DNA of 8,644 nt from Bacteroidota bacterium (GCA_030836345.1 JAURQA010000042.1:1-8644); one strand, 5' to 3'; counted from the stretch's first letter, positions 1 to 6,985 are shown. Numbers and translations: made by a program. Notes: generated by a model not told the origin, from the sequence alone.

Positions 1-522
1 AATTTCTATCGCCCCCAAAGAAGCAGTATGATCATTTAGATATTGTGAGTCTAAAAGAGCAAATTCTTTTTCCTGTAAGAACTCAATAAGGAACATAAAT
101 GCAATTTTACTCGCACCAGATCTTTTAAAAAACATGCTTTCTCCAAAAAATGCCTTGCCAATAGAAACACCATATAAGCCACCTAACAGTTCATCTTTCT
201 CATATACCTCAAAACTATGGGCAAACCCTTGGGCATGGAGAGTCGCATATGCCTCTAACATTTCATCGTTAATCCAGGTATCTTTTGCTCTTGTTTTAAA
301 ACACTGATGCATCACTTCTTTAAAATTTCGATTGATGTAAAGATCAAAGGTGTGATTCCTATAAAGTTGTTTTACACTTTTTCTTATTTTAGCAGTTCCG
401 TCTAAAGGAATAATGGCTCTTGACTCTGGGGAATGCCAGTATATTTTGCCATCTTCCGCATCTGCCATAGGAAAATAACCATTTACATAGCTGTTTAATA
501 ACAGTTCTGTGTTTAAAATCAT
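1..522 (-). CDS. aat: Leucyl/phenylalanyl-tRNA--protein transferase, partial (3' end outside window)
   Basis: Aat transfers Leu or Phe from charged tRNA to the N-terminus of proteins that begin with Arg or Lys, making an N-degron recognised by ClpS/ClpAP in the cytoplasm. The minus-strand frame is open from an ATG at 522-520 to the left edge, giving 174 residues. E. coli Aat has 234, so the C-terminal quarter or so lies outside. Family signatures are visible: NGYFPM (residues 14-19), the YWHSPESR stretch (28-35), GGLYGVSIGKAFFGESMF (114-131) and LLDSQYLNDHTASLGA (156-171), which holds the conserved acceptor/aminoacyl-binding core. The start is supported by a TAnnTTTG element 8 bases upstream and by the usual family N-terminus, which begins shortly before the GYFPM motif. 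The gene is divergent from trmB. No frameshift or missing motif is seen in the visible part. Confidence 0.95.
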   Translation of the reverse strand, partial: MILNTELLLNSYVNGYFPMADAEDGKIYWHSPESRAIIPLDGTAKIRKSVKQLYRNHTFDLYINRNFKEVMHQCFKTRAKDTWINDEMLEAYATLHAQGFAHSFEVYEKDELLGGLYGVSIGKAFFGESMFFKRSGASKIAFMFLIEFLQEKEFALLDSQYLNDHTASLGAIEI

Positions 523-530
523 TAGACGGA

Positions 531-538
531 CAAAGGTA
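531..538 (-). promoter_or_regulatory. Bacteroidota-type -7 promoter element of aat
   Basis: On the minus strand this reads TACCTTTG, an exact match to TAnnTTTG. Eight bases separate it from the aat ATG, so the transcript would have almost no leader. I see no TTG at the expected -33 position 17-23 bases further upstream, so the match rests on the -7 box and its location. Confidence 0.6.
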
Positions 539-606
539 CAAATGCATGAGTTAAATTGGGATGTTTTGGTAAGAAATAAGAGACATTTATGCTATTTGAG
601 CATGAA

Positions 607-635
607 TTGAATGCGGATTATTTTGCGCATCTTTG
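607..635 (+). promoter_or_regulatory. Promoter of trmB (-33 TTG, -7 CATCTTTG)
   Basis: A TTG at 607-609 is followed after 18 bases by CATCTTTG at 628-635, one mismatch from TAnnTTTG and within the 17-23 base spacing described for Flavobacterium. The ATG at 644 lies 8 bases after the box, so the mRNA would be leaderless or nearly so. An upstream in-frame ATG at 611 lies inside the promoter spacer and could not be translated from this transcript. Confidence 0.6.
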
Positions 636-643
636 CAACTTAT

Positions 644-1306
644 ATGGGAGCTAGAAAACTTCAAAAATTTGCAGAATTTGATTCATCCCCACATAGTAAA
701 GATATGAATCATGAGACGAAGGGAAAGTGGAATGCGTATTTTAAAAATGAAAACCCCATTGTTCTTGAGCTTGCCTGTGGTAAAGGGGATTATACCGTGA
801 ATTTGGCTGAAAAATTTCCAGATAAAAATTTCATTGGAGTTGATATAAAGGGAAGTAGGCTATGGAGAGGGTGTAAGTCTATTGCAGAGAGAGGCTTAAC
901 TAATGCTGCTTTTTTAAGGATTTATATCGATACAATAGAGAACTATTTTGAGAAGGGTGAGGTTTCAGAAATATGGATTACCTTTCCCGACCCGCAACCG
1001 AAAAAGGCTCGTAAGAGACTGACTCATCCCAAATTCTTAAATTCATACCTCCCTCTTTTAAATGGAAATGGAAGCGTGAACCTAAAAACGGATAGTGATT
1101 TGATGTATGAATTTACCAAAGAAGTCATTGCCCAAAATAAACTAGGAGTGTTGGAAGATATTTCAAATGTATACGAGCAGGAAGAAATCAATGAGTTGAT
1201 GCAGATCCAAACGTATTACGAAAAAATGTGGCTTGCCGAGGGTCGAACCATTAAATTTATTTCGTTCCAATTAAACAAGGAAACGAACTATCTAAAGCCA
1301 GATTAA
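644..1306 (+). CDS. trmB: tRNA (guanine-N7)-methyltransferase
   Basis: TrmB is a cytoplasmic SAM-dependent enzyme that methylates N7 of G46 in the variable loop of tRNAs. I start it at the ATG at 644 (220 residues, a usual length) rather than at 611. The protein then begins MGARKLQKFAE, as Bacteroidota TrmB proteins do, and the promoter -7 box lies just upstream. In this numbering the SAM-binding motif I is LELACGKGDY (41-50), the acidic residue after strand 2 is D67 in GVDIKG, the family signature is FPDPQPKK (114-121) followed by RLTHPKFL (125-132), and the NLKTD motif is at 146-150. The signature carries Gln where most homologues have Trp (FPDPWPKK). The gene is divergent from aat and converges on the membrane hydroxylase gene, with 18 bases between the stop codons. 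Confidence 0.95.
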   Translation: MGARKLQKFAEFDSSPHSKDMNHETKGKWNAYFKNENPIVLELACGKGDYTVNLAEKFPDKNFIGVDIKGSRLWRGCKSIAERGLTNAAFLRIYIDTIENYFEKGEVSEIWITFPDPQPKKARKRLTHPKFLNSYLPLLNGNGSVNLKTDSDLMYEFTKEVIAQNKLGVLEDISNVYEQEEINELMQIQTYYEKMWLAEGRTIKFISFQLNKETNYLKPD

Positions 1307-1324
1307 CGCGACAAGAGGGCTTCT

Positions 1325-2230
1325 TTAGGCCATTTTTCTTATTTTTTCTTCCGCCTGCATCTGTTTGCTAGTCTTTCTGCTGCCATCGTGGCTCCATCCC
1401 GGAGGTCCAAAGATATACATGCATTTATTCCGCGCTCCTTTGGCCTTTTTTACATCCATCCAAATGAATTTAAATTCAGCAAATAGAATACGTAAAGGAT
1501 TTGTAAAGGAGTAGTTTTCAGTTAAGCCATATATCACTGCTTCCTTAGGATCTTCATGCTCAAACGTATTAAAAATTTTATCCCAGAAGATAAATATCAT
1601 TCCCATATTTTTATCTAAATATTTAGTGTTGCTTCCATGATGAACTCTGTGATGAGATGGGGTAACCATAAAATATTCGAGAATTCCCATTTTGTGTATC
1701 AGTTTGGTATGTATTAGAGAGCCATAGAGCTGCTGAATAGCAAAAGCCAGCATGACATCTGCAGCAGAAAATCCCAATAGAGCTAAGGGTAAAAAAAATA
1801 GCCCTCGGTACAACGGTTCAAAAACAGAACTTCTAAAACCAATCGTAATATTAAACTCCTGGCTGCTATGATGTATAACATGAACCGCCCAAAAAAGACG
1901 CACCATATGACCTAGCCAATGAACCACCCAGTATGCTAAATCGGTAAGGAGAATAACTAAAATCCAGTATAAGACTTGTTGCCATATAGCCATTTCCCAG
2001 TGTATGAGCTTGTATTGGTATACAAATGCCATGATGAAAAGAAACCCACCGCGAACCAGTATATCTACTCCAAAATTGAGCACAGTAAAAAAAACGTTAT
2101 TAAAGGTGTCTTTGCCTTGGTATAGTTTTTGACTTTGGTAATGTGAAATAAGGATTTCGGCCAATATGGTAACTCCATAAATGGGTATAGTGATAATAGT
2201 CATTATTTCTGCCCACCAGTAGACTTCCAT
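1325..2230 (-). CDS. Sterol desaturase/fatty acid hydroxylase superfamily protein, alkylglycerol-monooxygenase-like
   Basis: This 301-residue integral membrane protein belongs to the di-iron fatty acid hydroxylase superfamily. The histidine clusters expected to bind two irons are all present: HWLGH (104-108), HVIHH (117-121) and HHRVHH (193-198), with further His at 174 and 179. Hydrophobic segments lie at about 10-30, 45-70, 85-103 and 140-165. The stretch TPSHHRVHHGSN (190-201) followed by DKNMG and FWDKIFNTFE resembles the animal alkylglycerol monooxygenase (AGMO) branch, which cleaves ether lipids using tetrahydrobiopterin, more than carotenoid hydroxylases. The substrate cannot be read from the sequence; an ether lipid, sterol-like or fatty acyl group are all possible. 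The C-terminus carries a GPPGWSHDGS motif (275-284) that I associate with bacterial members. It is divergent from the asmA-like gene across 62 bases. A second Met at residue 10 is possible, but the promoter position favours the first. Confidence 0.85.
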   Translation of the reverse strand: MEVYWWAEIMTIITIPIYGVTILAEILISHYQSQKLYQGKDTFNNVFFTVLNFGVDILVRGGFLFIMAFVYQYKLIHWEMAIWQQVLYWILVILLTDLAYWVVHWLGHMVRLFWAVHVIHHSSQEFNITIGFRSSVFEPLYRGLFFLPLALLGFSAADVMLAFAIQQLYGSLIHTKLIHKMGILEYFMVTPSHHRVHHGSNTKYLDKNMGMIFIFWDKIFNTFEHEDPKEAVIYGLTENYSFTNPLRILFAEFKFIWMDVKKAKGARNKCMYIFGPPGWSHDGSRKTSKQMQAEEKIRKMA

Positions 2231-2234
2231 GTTA

Positions 2235-2242
2235 CAAAATTA
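2235..2242 (-). promoter_or_regulatory. -7 promoter element of the membrane hydroxylase gene
   Basis: On the minus strand this reads TAATTTTG, an exact TAnnTTTG match, with only four bases (TAAC) before the ATG at 2230. By the usual box-to-start spacing, transcription would begin at or next to the A of the start codon, giving a leaderless mRNA. No -33 TTG is found at 17-23 bases upstream, which lowers confidence. Confidence 0.5.
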
Positions 2243-2266
2243 GCGAAATTGTGTTTGACTCCCTTG

Positions 2267-2274
2267 TATCTTTG
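2267..2274 (+). promoter_or_regulatory. -7 promoter element of the asmA-like gene
   Basis: TATCTTTG is an exact match to TAnnTTTG. It lies 18 bases before the GTG start at 2293. A TTG at 2249-2251 is 15 bases upstream of the box, slightly closer than the usual 17-23. The divergent hydroxylase promoter box lies only 24 bases away, so the two polymerase sites must overlap. Confidence 0.6.
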
Positions 2275-2292
2275 TAAATCCATAATATAGTT

Positions 2293-5200
2293 GTGAAAAA
2301 AATATTTAAATACACTTTTATCAGCGCTTTATCAGTAATTTTATTACTGCTTATCGCTCCGTTCATCTTTAAACAAAAACTGATAGATGCCAGTAAAGAG
2401 TTCATCAATGAACAGTTAGTAGCAGATGTGAATTTTGATGAGGATCTCACTTCATTAAGCTTCTTAAAAAGCTTTCCTAATGTATCCCTTACCCTTGCAA
2501 ATATTAGCATTGTTGGCAGAGATAGTTTTGCAGGAGATACGCTTGCTTTTCTTCCATTTTTTACGACAACTTTCAATATTAAATCTGTTTTTAGTGATCA
2601 GATAAATGTAAGTAGGCTTGCACTTAAGGAGCCAGAAATACGTGCTAAAGTGTTAAGAGATGGCAAACCAAATTGGGAAATTTGGCAAACGGATACTACT
2701 CGTGTAGATACTGCAGAAACTACGTTTGCTTTTAATTTGCAAGGGGTAGAAATTGAAAATGGTCGATTGGCGTATACGGATTATTCAATGGGTTTTCTGA
2801 CGGTAATTAACGGACTCAACTATGAGGGAAAAGGGGATTTTACCCAAGATGAGTTTATACTGCAAAATGATCTCCATGCATCTGAACTTACCCTAGAATA
2901 TGGAGGAATTCCGTGGGTTTATAAGGCAGTCATTCAAACTAAAATAAGCATGGGGATGAATATTCCCTTAGTTAAGATAAATTGGGATAGTGATGAGATT
3001 CAGGTCAATAACCTTAAGCTACATTCCGATGGATTTGTTCAGATGAACGAAAAGGAAATGGAAATGGATTTGAGGTTTAATGCAATGGAAAACACCTTTA
3101 AAAACTTTCTTTCTATGGTTCCAGGTATCTATCAAAATGATTTTGAAAACCTGAAAGCCGAGGGCACAATGGGCTTAAGAGGAAGCATGGTTGGTAAGAT
3201 GACCGATGATCATTTGCCCAAAACAGATATTCAGTTAAATATTAATAATGGCTCGTTTAGTTATCCTGACCTACCAAGGAATGTGAAGGATGTTTTTATT
3301 GATTTGTCCTATGTTAACTCTAATGGAATACCGGATAATACCATCCTAAATATCAGCAAATTAAAAGCGAATATAGGAGGAGACTTGGTAGATGGAAGAC
3401 TGCTCTTTAAGACGCCTATCAGCAACCCCTATGTGGATGCCGAGCTCAAAGGAGATATTGATTTAGGTAATATGAAAGGCTTTATTCCTTTGGAAGAGGG
3501 GACTGTTTTAGAAGGAATTATTGGTTTAAATACGCAAGTAAAAGGCTATGTTCAACCATCAGATAATTATTACCAAGATTTAGACGCTAAAGGCTTTCTG
3601 AAAGCCAATAATGTTAAGTTTAGCAATTCTTCGGATCCTGTAGGAGTCGTTTTAAAGACAGTAAATTTTAGCATAAGTCCAAGGTACGCAACTGTAGAAA
3701 ATGCTCAAGGAAACCTTGGCCGCAACGATTTTGAAATGAATGGGAGGGTGGATAATTACTTAGCTTACTTATTTGCTGGAGAGACATTAAAAGGCAATCT
3801 AGATTTGAAAAGTAGGTATTTAAATGCCAATGATTTCATGTCTGCAAATGAAGCTCAAAATACAGATCCATTGCCGAGTGATTCTAATACTTTGAGCATG
3901 ATTGTATTGCCGGAAAATATCGATTGGAAAATGTCGGCAGATGTGCAGAAACTCATTTATGATAATTTCGTATTAGAGAATGTAAAGGGAAATTTACATG
4001 TGGTTGATGCTGCTATAAAATTTGAGAATGTTGCAGCATCTCTAGCAGGTGGGAGTATTATACTTGACGGGGTATATGATTCCAAAAATATTCAGAGTCC
4101 ATATACGGAACTGAACACATCGTTGACCAAATTTGATATTAAAAAAAGCTTTGAATATTTCCCTTTTATGAGGGAGTTTTCAAATTTAGGTAAGGTAGCA
4201 AATGGTATTTTTGATGGTAAAATTGAGATGAGTAGCACACTCGATGAGGGTATGCAACCCCATTATAATAGCATGAGCATGAATGCTGACTTGAGTATTA
4301 GTGATGCAGTAATTACCAAATTAGATGTGTTAACTAAAATAGGCGAAGTACTTAAAATTGACCCGCTTAAAAATATTGAATTAAAGAATGGTAGCATCCG
4401 ATTTAAGATTAGTAACGGAGTTTTAAGGACGCTTGATAGTGTAAAGTTAAACCTAGGTAAAGGGGCAATGATGAAGTTAAGCGGCAGTTCTAATCTGAAT
4501 ACATCTATTGATTATGGGGGCAGAATTTCTATACCACGGGAGTTGTTTGGGAAGTCCAATGATGTTCTTAGTAGTTGGAAGAATTTGGCGGCAGCTAAAA
4601 ATTGGGATTTAGAAATGGCTAAAACTATTCCAGTAGATTTGGGTATTACAGGTACATTTTTAAAACCAGATGTGAAAGTATCTTTACACAGTATAAAAAA
4701 CTCAGTACTTGACCCTCTAAAAACTCAAGTGATTGAAAAGGCTAAGGAAGAAGGGAATAAAAAAATTGAAGCCTATTTGGCCAAAGCGCAAATTAAAGCA
4801 GACCAACTAAAATCTGAAGCCAAAAGACGGGCAGATCAGATACGATCTGTAGGTAAAAAATCGGCTGATTCCATACGTAAAGTAACGGCAAAAGAAACAG
4901 ATAAACTCCGGAAGGAGGCCAAGGATCGCTCCCTTAATTTAAAGAAAGAGGGCGATCTCGAAAAGGAAAGGATCATTGCAAAAGCAAACAAGGAAGTAGA
5001 CGATTTACTTGCTCAAGCTGCTAGGAAAGGTCCCATTGCGTCAATGGCCTCAAAAAAAGCAGGAGAAAAGATAAAAGAAAAAGCTGCGCTTGAGGCTAGT
5101 AAAATTAAAAAGAAGTACGATCGGCGAGTAGATGATATAAATAAGAAGGCGATTTCACAGATTTCTGAGGTTCAAAATCAAGGGAATAAAAAGGCCACTC

Positions 5201-5304
5201 AAATTGAAGAGGAAAGCTCTAAAAAGGGAGATAAATTAGAAAATGAAGCCAAAGTAAAGGCAGATAAAATAATGGATGAGGCGCGAGAAAAATCTAAATT
5301 ATAA
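2293..5304 (+). CDS. AsmA-family protein with a long C-terminal hendecad-repeat tail
   Basis: This 1003-residue protein has an N-terminal membrane anchor (about 5-27, basic residues before a Leu/Ile-rich segment), then a long beta-rich body and a charged helical tail. The early segment NVSLTLANISIVG (63-75) and the later IGEVLKIDPLKNIELKNGSI (683-702), GRISIPRELFG (743-753) and PVDLGITGTFLKPDVKVSL (780-798) are typical of AsmA-like proteins and their C-terminal region. AsmA/TamB/YhdP relatives are inner-membrane-anchored periplasmic proteins now thought to form hydrophobic grooves that carry phospholipids to the outer membrane; a similar role here is inference. Residues 820-1003 are the unusual repeat tail listed separately. 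The start is GTG (the triplet before the KKIFKY basic end of the anchor), with a TATCTTTG box 18 bases upstream and no Shine-Dalgarno sequence. It converges on rlmH with 23 bases between the stop codons. Confidence 0.88.
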   Translation: MKKIFKYTFISALSVILLLLIAPFIFKQKLIDASKEFINEQLVADVNFDEDLTSLSFLKSFPNVSLTLANISIVGRDSFAGDTLAFLPFFTTTFNIKSVFSDQINVSRLALKEPEIRAKVLRDGKPNWEIWQTDTTRVDTAETTFAFNLQGVEIENGRLAYTDYSMGFLTVINGLNYEGKGDFTQDEFILQNDLHASELTLEYGGIPWVYKAVIQTKISMGMNIPLVKINWDSDEIQVNNLKLHSDGFVQMNEKEMEMDLRFNAMENTFKNFLSMVPGIYQNDFENLKAEGTMGLRGSMVGKMTDDHLPKTDIQLNINNGSFSYPDLPRNVKDVFIDLSYVNSNGIPDNTILNISKLKANIGGDLVDGRLLFKTPISNPYVDAELKGDIDLGNMKGFIPLEEGTVLEGIIGLNTQVKGYVQPSDNYYQDLDAKGFLKANNVKFSNSSDPVGVVLKTVNFSISPRYATVENAQGNLGRNDFEMNGRVDNYLAYLFAGETLKGNLDLKSRYLNANDFMSANEAQNTDPLPSDSNTLSMIVLPENIDWKMSADVQKLIYDNFVLENVKGNLHVVDAAIKFENVAASLAGGSIILDGVYDSKNIQSPYTELNTSLTKFDIKKSFEYFPFMREFSNLGKVANGIFDGKIEMSSTLDEGMQPHYNSMSMNADLSISDAVITKLDVLTKIGEVLKIDPLKNIELKNGSIRFKISNGVLRTLDSVKLNLGKGAMMKLSGSSNLNTSIDYGGRISIPRELFGKSNDVLSSWKNLAAAKNWDLEMAKTIPVDLGITGTFLKPDVKVSLHSIKNSVLDPLKTQVIEKAKEEGNKKIEAYLAKAQIKADQLKSEAKRRADQIRSVGKKSADSIRKVTAKETDKLRKEAKDRSLNLKKEGDLEKERIIAKANKEVDDLLAQAARKGPIASMASKKAGEKIKEKAALEASKIKKKYDRRVDDINKKAISQISEVQNQGNKKATQIEEESSKKGDKLENEAKVKADKIMDEAREKSKL
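4750..5301 (+). repeat. Sixteen in-register 11-residue (hendecad) repeats encoding the AsmA tail
   Basis: Codons 820-1003 divide without any insertion or deletion into sixteen 11-residue units plus eight residues. Examples are KAQIKADQLKS (831-841), EAKRRADQIRS (842-852), VGKKSADSIRK (853-863), KYDRRVDDINK (941-951), ESSKKGDKLEN (974-984) and EAKVKADKIMD (985-995). Within each unit position 2 is mostly Ala or Gly, position 6 small or aliphatic, position 7 often Asp, and position 9 almost always Ile, Leu or Val; the rest is mainly Lys, Arg, Glu, Asp and Gln. The unit at 908-918 contains Gly-Pro and is the weakest, a likely hinge, yet the register resumes after it. The repeats are diverged at DNA level, so this is a protein periodicity, not a recent tandem duplication. 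Confidence 0.85.
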
Positions 5305-5327
5305 GCTTATTAATAACAAGCGGTTAT

Positions 5328-5789
5328 CTATTCGTGGTGGTAAGGCATATTTCTTTGAATACTTATGGCCCGATATATTTGCTCTACCAATACTAGTCGA
5401 GCCAGGTGATGTGGAAACACAAACTGACTTAACTTAAGACTGGTATGTTTCTTTTTTAATTCCTCAGTAAAACCGTAGGCGCCTCCTATGGCGAATATTA
5501 CTCGACCTCTTAACTGACTGAATTCCTTTTCTAAATAGTGTGAGAATTGCTTGCTTGTAAATTCTTTGCCAAGTTCATCACAAAGAATTAATGTATCTCC
5601 CGGTTTAATTTTAGCTTCAATGGAATCAGATTCCTTGATTTTTTGAGCCTCTGGGTCTTTTACCCTCGCAGCTGGCAACTTGTGCAGGACAACTTTATGG
5701 TAGTTTTTTATTCGCTTTAGGTAGGTTTCACAAAGGGAATCAATGTCTTTATTCGCTTTGTTCTCTATGACATAAATGGCTAAACTCAA
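5328..5789 (-). CDS. rlmH: 23S rRNA (pseudouridine-1915-N3)-methyltransferase
   Basis: RlmH is a small dimeric SPOUT enzyme that uses SAM to methylate N3 of pseudouridine 1915 in helix 69 of 23S rRNA in the assembled 70S ribosome. The 153-residue protein is close to the usual 155-157. The C-terminal SPOUT knot is clear: FAIGGAYGF (99-107), LKLSQFVFPHHLARLVLVEQ (118-137), IYRA and the terminal PYHHE (149-153). The N-terminal strand carries VIENKANKD where homologues usually have a VGKTK-like sequence. The start must be TTG at 5789-5787: the preceding in-frame codon is the TGA of the OmpA-domain gene, and no in-frame ATG or GTG follows soon enough to keep the N-terminal strand. Counting from that TTG, the conserved YLKRIKNY segment falls where the family places it. 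It is probably co-transcribed with the upstream lipoprotein gene. Confidence 0.93.
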   Translation of the reverse strand: MSLAIYVIENKANKDIDSLCETYLKRIKNYHKVVLHKLPAARVKDPEAQKIKESDSIEAKIKPGDTLILCDELGKEFTSKQFSHYLEKEFSQLRGRVIFAIGGAYGFTEELKKKHTSLKLSQFVFPHHLARLVLVEQIYRAISIQRNMPYHHE

Positions 5790-6752
5790 TCAATTTTGGT
5801 TTAGAATTTCCATTATTTTTTCAATCTTTGGAGTGAGTATAATTTCAGTGCGTCTGTTTTTTGCCCTCCCGTCAACACTGTCGTTACTTGCAATAGGCAT
5901 GGTCTCTCCTCTGCCTGATGCCACCACTTGTTTTGCATTTAATCCTCCTTCTTCCGTGAGTAAGCGAACAATACTGGTTGCTCTTAAAACACTTAAATCC
6001 CAATTATCTTTCATCACTTTACTATTCATGGGTTGGTTATCTGTATGCCCCTCCACCATGTATGAAATATCTTTTTGTTTAACCAAGGCGCTTGTAATTT
6101 TTAATAAGGCCTCTTTTCCTTTCGCATTTACTGCAACACTTCCACTAGGAAAGAGCAATTGATTGCTTAAACTTAAATACACTCTTCCATTGCGTTCTTC
6201 CACACTAATATCAAGATCGCTGAAACCGGCTAGTGCATTTTGAATCAGCTGTTTTAGTGCATTTGCTGCACTATCTTTTGAACTAAGTTCTAATTCAAGG
6301 GCTTTTATTCTACTGTTTTGGCTATTTAATTCAGCTCTTAAAATGGAAAGCTCCTCTCTTTCTCTAACTACTTTGGCCAAAGCCTCATTTAATTGGAGTT
6401 CCTTGTTCTGCAAGGTTTGATTTTTAGACGTGAGTTGTTCAGCTAAAAGGGTATTCTGCTCATCCAGTTTGTCACCTAAGCTTTTTATATAAGCATCCTC
6501 CTCAGCAATGGTATTCCTTAATATGCGGATGCTGTCATTTAAATTAACAATACGCATATCTTGGCTGGCAATTTCTCCCTCTAATTCTGTAATTCTTCCA
6601 ATAAGAGTGATTTCCTCTTCATCACAGGCCTTTGATTTTTTTGCTAATAAAGCTTCAATTTTTGCTTTGTCCGCTTCAAGTGCGGCAAATTCTTTCTTTG
6701 AAACACAAGAGGTTACAAGCAGGATGCAAAGCAGAATGATTCCATTTTTCAT
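5790..6752 (-). CDS. Outer-membrane lipoprotein with coiled coil and OmpA C-terminal peptidoglycan-binding domain
   Basis: This 320-residue protein starts with a short lipoprotein signal: basic K2, a hydrophobic core and the lipobox VTSC, predicting lipidation at C16. Residues about 20-175 are rich in Glu, Lys, Leu and Ala with few Gly or Pro and look like a long coiled coil. An OmpA/MotB-type domain follows (about 190-308). Its key residues are present: EGHTDNQP (234-241) with D238, NWDLSVLRA (250-258) with R257, corresponding to the Asp/Arg pair that binds diaminopimelate in Acinetobacter OmpA, and GRAKNRRTEI (295-304). The likely role is tethering the outer membrane to peptidoglycan, with the coiled coil as spacer; the exact partner is unknown. 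It starts at ATG 6752-6750, five bases after a TAGCTTTG box, and its TGA abuts the TTG start of rlmH. Confidence 0.9.
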   Translation of the reverse strand: MKNGIILLCILLVTSCVSKKEFAALEADKAKIEALLAKKSKACDEEEITLIGRITELEGEIASQDMRIVNLNDSIRILRNTIAEEDAYIKSLGDKLDEQNTLLAEQLTSKNQTLQNKELQLNEALAKVVREREELSILRAELNSQNSRIKALELELSSKDSAANALKQLIQNALAGFSDLDISVEERNGRVYLSLSNQLLFPSGSVAVNAKGKEALLKITSALVKQKDISYMVEGHTDNQPMNSKVMKDNWDLSVLRATSIVRLLTEEGGLNAKQVVASGRGETMPIASNDSVDGRAKNRRTEIILTPKIEKIMEILNQN

Positions 6753-6757
6753 TAGTA

Positions 6758-6765
6758 CAAAGCTA
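6758..6765 (-). promoter_or_regulatory. -7 promoter element of the OmpA-lipoprotein/rlmH transcript
   Basis: On the minus strand this reads TAGCTTTG, an exact TAnnTTTG match, followed by five bases (TACTA) and the ATG at 6752. A leaderless transcript is predicted. No TTG stands at the usual -33 distance. The rest of the gap up to the next gene (6766-6985) shows no RNA gene, credible ORF or strong hairpin that I can support. Confidence 0.6.
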
Positions 6766-6985
6766 TTTTGACTCCTTGGCTATTCCCATTTGCCTTTTAC
6801 ACATGTTCAATTACTTGGACTTATGGATAGATGAGAGCAAGCCCAAATTCATTTCTTTTTGCAATGTAGCATTCAGATTTAGGTGCAAGGGGGCATTAGC
6901 TGCAGTTATGGATTAGTTGATCTCTTGAACTGTTTGGTTTAGTGGAATCCTGATTTTTAGTGGGCTGCTATAAAATTTTTGAACG

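Noticed and set aside
1295..1322. Possible terminator hairpin AAGCC/GGCTT between trmB and the hydroxylase gene
   Set aside because: Only five base pairs around an 18-base loop and no clean T-run; not convincing on either strand.
2232..2576. 114-codon minus-strand ORF over the start of the asmA-like gene
   Set aside because: It lies antisense to the N-terminal anchor of the AsmA protein, shows no recognisable domain and covers the divergent promoter region.
5301..5321. ATAAGCTTAT palindrome and GCTT/AAGC inverted repeat between asmA-like and rlmH
   Set aside because: AT-rich, short stems with a mismatch or no room for a loop; no T-run that would make a terminator.
5776..6162. 128-codon plus-strand ORF
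   Set aside because: It is antisense to the well-supported OmpA-domain coding region and its hydrophobic composition is a by-product of that frame.
5328..6752. Lipoprotein and rlmH as one gene split by a nonsense mutation
   Set aside because: Each product is complete with family-typical length and ends, one secreted and one cytoplasmic, so an ancestral fusion is very unlikely despite the shared frame.
6508..6771. 87-codon plus-strand ORF
   Set aside because: Antisense shadow of the lipoprotein signal peptide and coiled coil.
6803..6916. 37-codon ORF in the 253-base intergenic region (starts MFNYLDLWIDE)
   Set aside because: It has an ATG and stop but no promoter box, no ribosome site and no recognisable features; this length is expected by chance.
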